A stretch of DNA of 64,000 nt from Prevotella sp. OH937_COT-195 (lineage in GTDB: Bacteria > Bacteroidota > Bacteroidia > Bacteroidales > Bacteroidaceae): NCBI RefSeq assembly GCF_003932845.1, contig NZ_RQZH01000006.1, positions 31,495 to 95,494 of the forward strand, read 5' to 3'. Shown in pieces: positions 54,317 to 63,798 of this stretch. Below the pieces are notes generated by a model, which saw only the letters and a program-made list of their open reading frames with translations, ran no database searches and was not told where the DNA came from. A program made the translations under genes and the position numbers. Within the stretch, counting starts at the first letter, position 1. Each line of letters opens with the position of its first letter.

Positions 54317-55672
54317 TCATTGAGATATGAACAACCTCAGGCTATCTGCCTCAATGCGTTCACCAATCCAGAGTTTCATCTTTTTCTGTTCAACATCGTT
54401 CATTCGCTTATCTTTTTTAAGTTCCACTATTACAGCGACATACTGCCTATGTGGTAAAGTATCAGTAGATACCGATAACATCTTTGCCAAACTGATGCTT
54501 TTAACAGATGGGTAAAGCACTTTTATCTCCCCTTTCATTTTACTACTAAGTTCTTCATAACGGCGATATTGCTGTAGCGAGTCGTATGTAGCAGCCTGCC
54601 TCGTAGTCTCTTCCATAAGCATCTGTTCATATTTTTCGTGCGTTTCTTTATTTTTTGCAAGTTTGTTCTCCAGCAGTTGTATATTTGCAGATGCTGCACC
54701 TTGTATAAGTTGCAAACGATAATCTTTCATTCCATAGAACTCAAGAAGTCTTTGGGCTTGTTGCTGCATACTATCAGCCACGACATTTCCTACCACAACC
54801 ACTCTCAACCGCTTCTCGTCCCGATTGGCATCGTATGATATTATCTGTGATCCTTTCCAGTTCAATTCTTTGTCAACGAAACTTCTTACACGACTTTCAA
54901 ATACCGTCTCTCCCAACATATTGTATGTCATTACCGCAGCAGGTATCAAAGTGGCTACCGTAAGTATTAATATTCTGTTATGAATAATATTCGACTTATG
55001 ACTATCGAGTGATGCTATCGGTCTGAATTTTAAGAATTTCACACCGAGATAAGTGGCAATACATATAAAGACGGAATTTATGTAAAACAGATAGAATGCA
55101 CCGATAAAATAACTAAAATTGAGAGTCGCAATACCGAAACCTGCAGTACACAACGGCGGCATCAGTGCAGTGGCAATGGCAACACCGGGTATAACATTGC
55201 CTTTTCCACCGGTTGCCTGTGCCACTATGCCTGCCGCACCTCCAAAGAGTGCAATAAGAACATCATAAAGCGTAGGAGAAGTACGTGCAAGAAGTTCCGA
55301 TTGTGCCTCGCTGAGTGGTGATAATGCAAAATATATCGTTGCTGTAAGCACACTTATTCCCGTAGCCACAACAAGATTCTTGCCCGACCTTTTCAACAAT
55401 ACCATGTCGTTAATTCCTATGCCAAGTCCCAAACCCAGTATAGGCCCCATAAGTGGCGATATAAGCATTGCTCCTATGATAACCGCTGTTGAATTAACAT
55501 TAAGTCCAAGCGATGCGATAAAAATTGCAAATACAAGTACCCACAAGTTTGCACCACGGAAAGACACGCCACTCTCAATGCGTTCTATCGTATCACGCTC
55601 GTCACTCTTGTCGGGCATCATGTTGAAGTATCTCTTTGCAATTTCCTTTGTCTTATTAATATCGAAATTCAT
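54317..55672 (-). CDS. DUF389 membrane protein
   Basis: 451 residues. Six to seven transmembrane helices in residues 45-260 with the DUF389 signature ASLGLNVNSTAVIIGAMLISPLMGPILG (about 53-80), then a soluble region with a predicted coiled coil (AKNKETHEKYEQMLMEE-type). Function unknown. Followed, in the minus direction, by the pheS promoter region. Confidence 0.9.
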   Translation of the reverse strand: MNFDINKTKEIAKRYFNMMPDKSDERDTIERIESGVSFRGANLWVLVFAIFIASLGLNVNSTAVIIGAMLISPLMGPILGLGLGIGINDMVLLKRSGKNLVVATGISVLTATIYFALSPLSEAQSELLARTSPTLYDVLIALFGGAAGIVAQATGGKGNVIPGVAIATALMPPLCTAGFGIATLNFSYFIGAFYLFYINSVFICIATYLGVKFLKFRPIASLDSHKSNIIHNRILILTVATLIPAAVMTYNMLGETVFESRVRSFVDKELNWKGSQIISYDANRDEKRLRVVVVGNVVADSMQQQAQRLLEFYGMKDYRLQLIQGAASANIQLLENKLAKNKETHEKYEQMLMEETTRQAATYDSLQQYRRYEELSSKMKGEIKVLYPSVKSISLAKMLSVSTDTLPHRQYVAVIVELKKDKRMNDVEQKKMKLWIGERIEADSLRLFISQ

Positions 55673-55770
55673 TGTTATAAAGAGAATTATTTACTTTTAA
55701 TATTAGGCAAGTATATAAACAGCCTCAAAGTCTGAAAAGACCAATTTATATAAACCTACCATTAATACTC

Positions 55771-55989
55771 TCATTTAATCTGTTTACCTTTCCAATAAGC
55801 TATAAGCCCTCCATCGGAATCTCTTATTATCTTTATTGTGCCACCTAACCATTCCGTAAATGGCAATTCTAAGGAGAACGTATAGTAATTCCGTACGTGA
55901 CCTCCGGACAATTCTACCACAGCGTTATTGAGCAAGTATTCTCCGCATACATCAACTTCGTGGGCAGCAACTCTCCTAACGTCTTCCAT
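55771..55989 (-). CDS. Small conserved protein of unknown function, end of the ileS-lspA operon
   Basis: 72 residues, beta-rich (VVELSGGHVRNYYTFSLELPFTEWLGGTIKI). I recall similar short proteins next to DUF4296 genes in Bacteroidales, which supports it being real. 7 nt after the DUF4296 gene. No motif indicates function. Confidence 0.7.
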   Translation of the reverse strand: MEDVRRVAAHEVDVCGEYLLNNAVVELSGGHVRNYYTFSLELPFTEWLGGTIKIIRDSDGGLIAYWKGKQIK

Positions 55990-55996
55990 ATATCAA

Positions 55997-56884
55997 CTAA
56001 AACTTTTCAAGTGCATATTTATCAAGTTGTACGGCAGTATCTTTCCTCTCCTCCGGCACTCCGTCAGCTGGCGGTATTCTATCATTGTGTGAATTCTTAC
56101 CGGCACGGTCGTGGAAACGTATAAGGCGAATATTATGTATGGAAATAATTTTTAAAGTCGTGACATCTTGTTGCAAATCTCTCGTGTTCATATAAAAAAA
56201 TCCTCTAATTTCCTTTATTCCGAGATGATGACTGTCTGTTACCTCTACTGTCTGGTGCATTGTGCCGGAGAAATGAACCATGTTAGATGCTACGCTGTCA
56301 TTTTTGAACACAACTGCAAGCATGGCGACACCATCCTGTATCCCTGTCTGGAATATGAAATCGGAATCAAAATTCAATATCATACGGTCTCCTTTTTTAT
56401 AAACACTATCGGCAACTATCGTGAACGAATAAGTGTTGTACGGCGGATGTGGCAACAATATTATAGAGTTTTCTCCCAACCAAACATTAGTGGTATCGGC
56501 ATCAGACGTTATCGTGCCGTAACGATTTACATCTGCGGCCGAAGCACCTAATGCTATGGCTTTCTTGCCGAGACGTTCTGCAACTTCTTCGTAAATATCA
56601 TGTAGGCGGTCGGCATGACGTGAGTAATAAACCATAGATGAATCGAACTGTGCCTGCGTTATATCATGCTTTTTAAATACTCCGAGCCGATACAATAACT
56701 TGTAATACTCCATATTATCGGTTGCAGAGGGATTAGCATTTGCCATGCCCTCGGCAATATGGAGGTCGAGCAATATCTCCTCCATTTCACCGGGCTGTAT
56801 TATTTCACTCGGAACACTCGGCTTGCAAGCTGTGAAGAAATAGCAAACCGAGAAAAAAAGCAATATATCACGAAGCCTTTTCAT
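55997..56884 (-). CDS. DUF4296 lipoprotein
   Basis: 295 residues: lipoprotein signal (FTAC, Cys20), then the DUF4296 helical domain (PGEMEEILLDLHIAEGMANANPS, about 32-55, to about 120), followed by an extra beta-rich region of 130 residues (YTFTIVADSVYKKGDRMILNFD) and a charged C-terminus. Function unknown. Overlaps lspA by 4 nt (ATGA), so translation is coupled to the enzyme that processes lipoproteins like itself. Confidence 0.82.
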   Translation of the reverse strand: MKRLRDILLFFSVCYFFTACKPSVPSEIIQPGEMEEILLDLHIAEGMANANPSATDNMEYYKLLYRLGVFKKHDITQAQFDSSMVYYSRHADRLHDIYEEVAERLGKKAIALGASAADVNRYGTITSDADTTNVWLGENSIILLPHPPYNTYSFTIVADSVYKKGDRMILNFDSDFIFQTGIQDGVAMLAVVFKNDSVASNMVHFSGTMHQTVEVTDSHHLGIKEIRGFFYMNTRDLQQDVTTLKIISIHNIRLIRFHDRAGKNSHNDRIPPADGVPEERKDTAVQLDKYALEKF

Positions 56885-57513
56885 ACCTTTTTGCGTGAGA
56901 AACTTATCGAAGAAAGTTCCTTTCGGTAGAACAGCAGCAATATTGCCACACCGACACTTATGCTGGCATCTGCAAAATTGAACACCGGACTGAAAAATAT
57001 GTATTCATCTCCACCCACGAAAGGAACCCATTCAGGCCATGTTGTCTCTATGAGAGGAAAATAGAACATATCCACAACTTTACCCATAAGGAACGGAGCA
57101 TAACCATCGCCGAACGGCACAAAATAACTTACATAGGCCGGAGAAGAAGAATTGAATATCAGTCCGTAGAACATACAGTCAATCATGTTGCCCATGGCAC
57201 CGGCAAGTACCATGGACAGACAAACGATATATCCCATACGTGCACCTTTCCTTATAACTTTTACAATATAATATCCGATAAAGGATATAGCCACTATACG
57301 GAACAGACTAAGTGCTAACTTATTGAAAAAAGTCATACCATATGCCATACCGTTGTTCTCAATAAAGTTTATCTTGAACCAACCAGTAATATCAATTACC
57401 TCGTGAAGTCGCATGTTGGTCTTGACCTCGATTTTAATAACCTGATCTATAACCAACACTGCAACAACCAAGATTGTTGCAATGATGGCAGCACGTTTGT
57501 TATCGTCACGCAT
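56881..57513 (-). CDS. lspA: Lipoprotein signal peptidase (signal peptidase II)
   Basis: Inner-membrane aspartyl protease cleaving lipoprotein signals. 210 residues, four transmembrane helices, FIENNGMAYGM (usual N-x-G-x-A-F/Y), catalytic Asp in GNMIDCMFYG and in FNFADASISVG. Longer than E. coli LspA (164) owing to a periplasmic insertion (about 125-165), usual in Bacteroidota. It starts directly at the dksA-like stop codon. Confidence 0.95.
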   Translation of the reverse strand: MRDDNKRAAIIATILVVAVLVIDQVIKIEVKTNMRLHEVIDITGWFKINFIENNGMAYGMTFFNKLALSLFRIVAISFIGYYIVKVIRKGARMGYIVCLSMVLAGAMGNMIDCMFYGLIFNSSSPAYVSYFVPFGDGYAPFLMGKVVDMFYFPLIETTWPEWVPFVGGDEYIFFSPVFNFADASISVGVAILLLFYRKELSSISFSRKKV

Positions 57514-57894
57514 TTATTTGTTCCTTGCTTCCTTAGACTGCACACTCAATGTTGCATGAGGCACAATACGCAGACGTTCTTTCGGGATCAATTCTCCGGT
57601 AATACGATCAATGCCGTAGGTCTTGTTCTCTATTCTGACAAGTGCCGCTTCGAGTGACACGATAAACTTCTGAAGACGACCTGCCTGTTGTATCAGTTCT
57701 TCCTTTGTCTGAGTGGCACTTCCCTCCTCAAGTACTTTATACGTCGGCGATGTGTCTTCAACACCATTGCCATCAGCATTCATCAGCGAGCGCATCATTT
57801 CATTATAGTCATGACGGGTTGTCGCCAATTTCTCATTTATTATGCCACGGAACTCCTCGAGTTCTTCGTCGCTGTAACGTGTTTTGTCTGCCAT
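57514..57894 (-). CDS. TraR/DksA-type protein lacking zinc-finger cysteines
   Basis: 126 residues: N-terminal helical pair (coiled coil, about 10-85) and the DksA-like C-terminal globule (ENKTYGIDRITGELIPKERL). The four zinc Cys of the family are all replaced (Asp, Thr, Leu, Val at the aligned sites; the protein has no Cys). It may bind RNA polymerase's secondary channel as DksA does, but metal-independently; this is an inference. Lies between ileS and lspA. Confidence 0.85.
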   Translation of the reverse strand: MADKTRYSDEELEEFRGIINEKLATTRHDYNEMMRSLMNADGNGVEDTSPTYKVLEEGSATQTKEELIQQAGRLQKFIVSLEAALVRIENKTYGIDRITGELIPKERLRIVPHATLSVQSKEARNK

Positions 57895-57924
57895 AGTCGT
57901 TAAGTGTTAATATGGTTAATAAAT

Positions 57925-60900
57925 CTATATCTTATCTACTTTGATATTCAGCACAAAATCATCAAATTTGATCTCTGCACCGTTATTTTCGGCAACTATA
58001 ATATTATCGGCAAGAACCTGTGAGGCAATATATTCTCCGAAATTTCTCACCGCAGCATCAATAATATCATTGGGTGCAAGTTTTACGTTGACACGATCAG
58101 TTATCTCAAAGCCACTGTCTTTCCTAATGTTTTGAATACGGTTAATCAGTTCTCGTGCCATGCCTTCTTGACGCAATGAGTCTGTTAGTTCTACATCAAG
58201 AGCCACAGTAAGATTACCTTCGTTACTGACAAGCCAGCCCGGTATGTCCTCACTCACAATCTCTACATCTGCAAGTTCTACCGTTACTTGTTCCCCATGT
58301 ATGTTGAGAGTTATACTACCTTCGTTTTCAAGACGCATGATATCTTCCTGTCCAAGAACCGACATCTCTGCCGCAATACCTTTCATCAGTTTTCCAAACT
58401 TCTTCCCCATTGTTCTGAAGTTACACTTTACTTTCTTTACAAGGATTCCTTGACCTTCAACGAATTGCAATTCCTTCACATTTACTTCGCTCAAAACAAG
58501 GTCTTTCACAGACTCAATGCGTTGTAGTTGTTCTTCATCAATGGCAGGAATCATTATCTGCTGTAGCGGCTGTCGCACCTTTATATTTACTTTACGTCTA
58601 AGTGCAAGTACGATAGATGTGATTTTCTGCGCCATTCGCATTCGTTCCACGAGTTCCAAATCGGTATCTCCGATGGGAGTAGGGAATTTTGCGAGGTGTA
58701 CGCTAACTGCACTTTCACGTCCCGTAACGCTCACAAGGTCTGTATAGAGACGATCTGCATAGAAAGGTGCGAAAGGTGCAAGCAGTTTCGCCACATTCTC
58801 AAGACAAGTATATAATGTCTGGTATGCTGCGATTTTATCCTTCGACATGCCTGTACCCCAAAAACGTTTTCTGTTCAAGCGAACATACCAGTTGCTCAGG
58901 TCGTCATTGACAAACTTATCTATCATTCGTCCTGCTTTCGTTGGCTCAAAATCGTTCATTGCCTCATCGACACCGATGATTAGTGAGTTTAGTTCGGATA
59001 GTATCCAACGGTCTATCTCATGACGTTCATTAACGGGTATATCCGGCTGCGAATAATCAAAACCATCTACATTTGCATAGCGGCAAAAGAAGGAATATGT
59101 GTTAAAGAGAGTACCGAAGAATTTGCGGTTCACTTCCTCCACTCCTTTCGGGTCGTATTTAAGATTATCCCACGGCTGTGTGTTTGTCATCATATAAAAA
59201 CGTACGGCATCGGCTCCGTTCTTCTTTATCTCAGAGAATGGATTTACCACGTTGCCTATATGCTTAGACATTTTTATTCCTTTGGCGTCAAGTACAAGTC
59301 CCGTAGATATGACATTTTTGAATGCTACAGAATCGAATACCATAGTGGCTATGGCATGAAGCGTAAAGAACCAGCCACGTGTTTGGTCAACGCCTTCATT
59401 GATAAAATCGGCAGGAAACGCCAACCTCTCATCTATATATTCTTTATTCTCAAACGGATAATGAATCTGCGCATAAGGCATTGATCCCGAGTCGAACCAT
59501 ACGTCTATGAGATCTGTTTCACGGTGCAATGGTTTTCCTGTCTCGCTGACAAGTACAATATCGTCAACATAAGGACGATGCATATCTATCCTGTCATAGT
59601 TTTCCTTGGAGTAGTCGCACGGTACAAAGCCTTTATCTTTCATGGGATTACTCTTCATAATACCGGCTGCAACACTCTTTTCTATTTCATTGTATAATTC
59701 CTCAAGACTTCCTATACACATTTCCTCGCGCGAATCCTTGTTGCGCCATATAGGAAGCGGTGTACCCCAAAAACGTGAACGAGACAGATTCCAGTCATTC
59801 AAATTTTCAAGCCAGTTTCCGAAACGTCCGGTACCGGTCGATTCCGGTTTCCAATTTATTGTATTGTTTAGTTCCACCATGCGTTCTTTGCATGCCGTGG
59901 AGCGTATAAACCAAGAGTCGAGTGGATAATACAACACCGGCTTGTCTGTTCGCCAACAGTGTGGATAATTGTGTACATGTTTCTCTATTCTGAATGCTCC
60001 GCCCGCTTGTTTCATTTCAATACAAAGCATAATGTTCAGGTCTTCTACCTTTGCTGCAGCCTTCTCATCATATTTCCCATCAATATTGAACTCCGGTGCG
60101 TATGCATTTTTTACGAATTTTCCCTCGTATTTTGAATACATTTCCGACCTCAGACATTTTTTTGCAAACTCATCTGAAAGTTCTTCTTGCATGTAATATT
60201 TTCCTTGAAGGTCAACCATCGGACGTGTTTCGCCATCACGTGTAATCATAAACAGCGATGGTATGCCTGCCGCCTTTGCCACTTTTTGGTCATCAGCACC
60301 GAATGTCGGTGCGATATGTACAATACCCGTTCCATCCTCTGTGGTAACATAGTCACCGGGGATTACGCGAAATGCCTCCTCTTCCATCTCCACGAAATTG
60401 TCATTACCAACGGAGAAGATACTGATCTGACGTTTTTCCGCAGCCTCTTTAACAAATTCAGGAGAATTATCATCAAGTTTCTCAGACGGCTTTACCCACG
60501 GCATGAGTTGCTTGAATTTCATTCCCACGAGGTCAGAACCTTTATAATTACCAACTATTCGGAATGGTATCACCTTGTCTCCCGGTTTGTATGTTTCGAG
60601 TTCAAGGTATTCTCCGTCCGGATTAAGATAGGCATCTACACGTGCGGCTGCCATGATGGCAGATATTCTCTCACCGGTATATGGGTTGTATGTCTGTACG
60701 CACACATAATCAATCTTCGGTCCTACGCACAATGCAGTGTTTGACGGAAGAGTCCACGGTGTAGTTGTCCATGCTAGGAATACCGACTTGCCCCAACCTG
60801 TCATTTCCGGCCGTGGGTTTACAATTTCAAACTGTGCCGTAACAGTGGTATCCTTAACATCACGATAGCATCCCGGCTGATTAAGTTCGTGACTCGAAAG

Positions 60901-61509
60901 CCCCGTACCTGCAGCCGGAGAATATGGCTGTATTGTATATCCTTTATATAATAGTCCCTTGTCGTAGAGTTGTTTAAGCAACCACCACAATGTTTCTATA
61001 TATTTGTTGTCGTATGTGATATAAGGATTGTCAAGATCTACCCAATACCCCATTTTTTCCGTAAGTTCACGCCATTCTGCAGTAAACTTCATAACGTTCT
61101 CACGACATTTGGCGTTATATTCAGCCACCGAAATATACTTTGCAGAAGCATGGTTGTCTATGTCAGCCTTCGTTATTCCGAGTTCTTTTTCCACTCCAAG
61201 TTCCACCGGAAGACCGTGAGTATCCCATCCCGCCTTGCGATGTACCTGAAAGCCCTTCATCGTCTTATATCTGTTGAATGTATCTTTTATGGCACGCGCA
61301 AGCACATGATGTATTCCCGGATGTCCGTTTGCAGAGGGTGGACCCTCGAAGAAAACGAACTGCGGACATCCCTCCCGTTCTTCTATTGAGCGGCGAAACA
61401 TGTTCATGTTATTCCATTCCTCCAATATGTTTTCATTTGTCTTCAGCAGGTCAAGCCCTGCATGTTCGGCAAATTTTCTTGCGGCTGTTATCTTCTCTTT
61501 ATTTTCCAT
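57925..61509 (-). CDS. ileS: Isoleucine--tRNA ligase, IleRS2 type with GxHH signature
   Basis: 1194-residue class I synthetase. The ATP-site signature reads PPSANGHPGIHHVLAR (57-72): GIHH (65-68) where HxGH is expected. Other blocks: GWDTHGLPVE, the CP1 editing domain (AWTTTPWTLPSNTALCVGP; GTGIVHIAPTFGADD), DLIDVWFDSGSMPYAQ, GIKMSKHIGN (KMSKS loop), then the anticodon-binding and C-terminal domains. The length and overall sequence fit the eukaryote-like IleRS2 group, which is naturally less sensitive to mupirocin. First gene of an operon ileS-dksA-like-lspA-DUF4296-small protein. Confidence 0.96.
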   Translation of the reverse strand: MENKEKITAARKFAEHAGLDLLKTNENILEEWNNMNMFRRSIEEREGCPQFVFFEGPPSANGHPGIHHVLARAIKDTFNRYKTMKGFQVHRKAGWDTHGLPVELGVEKELGITKADIDNHASAKYISVAEYNAKCRENVMKFTAEWRELTEKMGYWVDLDNPYITYDNKYIETLWWLLKQLYDKGLLYKGYTIQPYSPAAGTGLSSHELNQPGCYRDVKDTTVTAQFEIVNPRPEMTGWGKSVFLAWTTTPWTLPSNTALCVGPKIDYVCVQTYNPYTGERISAIMAAARVDAYLNPDGEYLELETYKPGDKVIPFRIVGNYKGSDLVGMKFKQLMPWVKPSEKLDDNSPEFVKEAAEKRQISIFSVGNDNFVEMEEEAFRVIPGDYVTTEDGTGIVHIAPTFGADDQKVAKAAGIPSLFMITRDGETRPMVDLQGKYYMQEELSDEFAKKCLRSEMYSKYEGKFVKNAYAPEFNIDGKYDEKAAAKVEDLNIMLCIEMKQAGGAFRIEKHVHNYPHCWRTDKPVLYYPLDSWFIRSTACKERMVELNNTINWKPESTGTGRFGNWLENLNDWNLSRSRFWGTPLPIWRNKDSREEMCIGSLEELYNEIEKSVAAGIMKSNPMKDKGFVPCDYSKENYDRIDMHRPYVDDIVLVSETGKPLHRETDLIDVWFDSGSMPYAQIHYPFENKEYIDERLAFPADFINEGVDQTRGWFFTLHAIATMVFDSVAFKNVISTGLVLDAKGIKMSKHIGNVVNPFSEIKKNGADAVRFYMMTNTQPWDNLKYDPKGVEEVNRKFFGTLFNTYSFFCRYANVDGFDYSQPDIPVNERHEIDRWILSELNSLIIGVDEAMNDFEPTKAGRMIDKFVNDDLSNWYVRLNRKRFWGTGMSKDKIAAYQTLYTCLENVAKLLAPFAPFYADRLYTDLVSVTGRESAVSVHLAKFPTPIGDTDLELVERMRMAQKITSIVLALRRKVNIKVRQPLQQIMIPAIDEEQLQRIESVKDLVLSEVNVKELQFVEGQGILVKKVKCNFRTMGKKFGKLMKGIAAEMSVLGQEDIMRLENEGSITLNIHGEQVTVELADVEIVSEDIPGWLVSNEGNLTVALDVELTDSLRQEGMARELINRIQNIRKDSGFEITDRVNVKLAPNDIIDAAVRNFGEYIASQVLADNIIVAENNGAEIKFDDFVLNIKVDKI

Positions 61510-61870
61510 ATATCGTATGTTCTCTTATCAAAATATCATTTTATATTTTAAGAGGTGCAAAGATAAGCAGAATTATCGACACTGCCAAAATTTCCATTCA
61601 AATATTGTACACAACGCGCATGACACAACACTTTTACGACACGATAGCATAATTGACAGAAAACAATTCTGCAATTATAAAAAGCACATCCGGACATCAA
61701 CACTTTTGGGAAAACCAAGTTTGGTCATAACTTTTTGAATCAACTTAAAATTTTTGTTCCTGAAAATTCAAAAACTAAGTGCAAAAGTTTAATTTTGAGT
61801 CAATATGTTTGAAATATTTGGAGATAATATATTTTTTTTGTACCTTTGAATTCAAATATTAATATTCATT
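61510..61870. other. Intergenic region ileS/GHL10 gene
   Basis: 361 bases between divergent genes, with the ileS -7 box at 61557-61565 and a plus-strand promoter TTTG (61817-61820), 20 nt, TACCTTTG (61841-61848). The middle part (61570-61800) is A/T-rich and shows nothing recognisable. Confidence 0.65.
61557..61565 (-). promoter_or_regulatory. ileS operon -7 box
   Basis: Minus strand TATCTTTGC with TTTG 20 nt upstream (61589-61586); leader about 40 nt. No T-box structure is visible. Confidence 0.65.
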
Positions 61871-63358
61871 ATGAAAACATCTAAGTTTCAAATAGTTATA
61901 TTCACATCACTAATAATTATCCTTACTTGTGGCAATGTGTATGCTCAGTCTAAAAGAGAATTCCGCGGTGCATGGGTGCAGTGCGTGAACGGGCAATTCA
62001 CGGGACTTTCCACACATGCCATGCAATCCTCTTTGACACATCAACTTAACGAACTGCAAAAAGACGGTGTGAATGCCATAATATTCCAGGTGCGCCCGGA
62101 ATGCGATGCACTATACGAGAGTTCGTTTGAGCCATGGAGTCGCTTTCTCACAGGAACACAAGGCGTTTCTCCATCACCATATTGGGATCCGTTGAAATGG
62201 ATGGTTGAACAATGCCATAAGCGCGGAATGGAGATACACGCATGGATCAATCCGTACCGTGCAAAAACCAAAGGTACCAACAACCTTTCAAGAAACCATG
62301 TCGTAATACGTCATCCGGAGTGGGTGTTCGAATATGACGGTCAATTTATTTTAAACCCGGGAATACCGGAATGCAGAGAATATATCTGTAAAATCGTCAA
62401 CGATATAGTTAAACGATATGATGTTGACGGACTTCACATAGACGATTATTTCTATCCATATCCCGTTGCAGGACAGAAAATAGATGATGAACGCCAATTT
62501 AAGCAAAACAACAACGGAATAAAGAATATCGGAGACTGGAGACGTTATAATGTTAATGTTTTCATAAAACAAATGCACGATTCCATAACCTCTGTCAAGC
62601 CATGGGTTAAGTTTGGAGTGTCACCTTTCGGCATATATCGTAACAAGAAAACATCTCCAATAGGCAGCGAAACAAATGGGTTACAGAATTACGATGATTT
62701 GTATGCAGATGTCCTTATGTGGGTAAATAACGGTTGGATTGACTATGTGGTGCCGCAACTTTATTGGGAAATCGGACATAAGGCAGCCGATTACGAAACT
62801 TTAATTAAATGGTGGAATACTCATATAACAAAGCGTCCTTTGTATATCGGAGAAGATATAGAACGTACCGTAAAAAAAGCAGATTTAAAAAATCCGAACA
62901 TAAACCAAATGCCAGCCAAATTCAAATTGCACAGCGAAATGCGCAATGTGAAAGGAACGGTATTGTGGTATTCAAAGGCTGCCGTAGATAATGTAGGTAA
63001 TTATGGTATTACACTTCGAAATCATTATTGGAAATTTCCTGCACTTCAGCCTTTAATGCCGTTTATTGATGGTAATGCTCCAAAGAAAGTAAGAAAGATG
63101 AAAGTAATTGACACTCCGGATGGTTCCGTACTTTTTTGGACTGCACCAAAAGGTAAAAGTTGGGAAGACAAAGCTGTTAAATATGTAGTTTACAAGTTTT
63201 CAAATGGAGAACGCATCAATATAGGCGATCCTTCAAAGATTGTTGCAATAACAACAAACAATTTTTATAACATAATTGAAACAGGCAGGGCAACATACGT
63301 TGTTACAGCATTAGACAGAGTCGGGAATGAAAGTAAAGGAAAAAAGAAAAAAATATGA
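61871..63358 (+). CDS. Secreted glycoside-hydrolase-like protein (GHL10/DUF187 family)
   Basis: 495 residues: signal peptide (1-25, ending NVYAQ), a TIM-barrel GHL10 domain (FRGAWVQCVNGQF start; NAIIFQVRPECDALY; MEIHAWINPYRA; VDGLHIDDYFYP, where the Asp residues and a later Glu (YWEIGH) are catalytic candidates), and a C-terminal Fn3-like region (about 400-490). Members act on glycans such as peptidoglycan or secreted polysaccharide in other bacteria; substrate here unknown. Overlaps the following gene by 4 nt. Confidence 0.88.
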   Translation: MKTSKFQIVIFTSLIIILTCGNVYAQSKREFRGAWVQCVNGQFTGLSTHAMQSSLTHQLNELQKDGVNAIIFQVRPECDALYESSFEPWSRFLTGTQGVSPSPYWDPLKWMVEQCHKRGMEIHAWINPYRAKTKGTNNLSRNHVVIRHPEWVFEYDGQFILNPGIPECREYICKIVNDIVKRYDVDGLHIDDYFYPYPVAGQKIDDERQFKQNNNGIKNIGDWRRYNVNVFIKQMHDSITSVKPWVKFGVSPFGIYRNKKTSPIGSETNGLQNYDDLYADVLMWVNNGWIDYVVPQLYWEIGHKAADYETLIKWWNTHITKRPLYIGEDIERTVKKADLKNPNINQMPAKFKLHSEMRNVKGTVLWYSKAAVDNVGNYGITLRNHYWKFPALQPLMPFIDGNAPKKVRKMKVIDTPDGSVLFWTAPKGKSWEDKAVKYVVYKFSNGERINIGDPSKIVAITTNNFYNIIETGRATYVVTALDRVGNESKGKKKKI

Positions 63359-63798
63359 ATACAAACGAACAGACAATTCAAAAGATTGAACGCTTTCTTG
63401 GAAAAATAGTACAAAAGTTTCCTTGCGTTTCCGAACCGGGAATAATGACCGATTTACATATAAAAGTTGTTCAAGAAAGTGGAGAACTGCTTGCTTTCGA
63501 TGACGATGACAACGAGATTACACGTTGTGTCGTTGATCAATGGATAGAAAACAAGGAAACAGATTTCTACTCAAACGTTGCAAAAATATTACGTGAAACC
63601 ATAATCAACAATAAAAGCAAGATAGACAATCTCGGTATAATAAAGCCATACAACCTTGTCCTTGAAAATGACGAGAGAGAACATGTTTCAGAACTTTATG
63701 TAGCTGATGATGACACGGTAATCATTGGTGGCGATTTAATGCAGGGACTTGATAAGGAACTTGACGCTTTTCTCAACCATCTTCTTTCTGAAGAATAA
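63355..63798 (+). CDS. Acidic protein of unknown function coupled to the GHL10 gene
   Basis: 147 residues, no signal peptide or membrane segment, acidic throughout (AFDDDDNEI; ADDDTVIIGGDLMQGLDKELDAFLNHLLSEE). Layout is helix, beta strands (TDLHIKVVQESGELLAF), helix. Its ATG overlaps the hydrolase stop (ATGA). I recognise no family. Cytoplasmic location is inferred, so it is unlikely to be a direct partner of the exported hydrolase. Confidence 0.75.
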   Translation: MNTNEQTIQKIERFLGKIVQKFPCVSEPGIMTDLHIKVVQESGELLAFDDDDNEITRCVVDQWIENKETDFYSNVAKILRETIINNKSKIDNLGIIKPYNLVLENDEREHVSELYVADDDTVIIGGDLMQGLDKELDAFLNHLLSEE

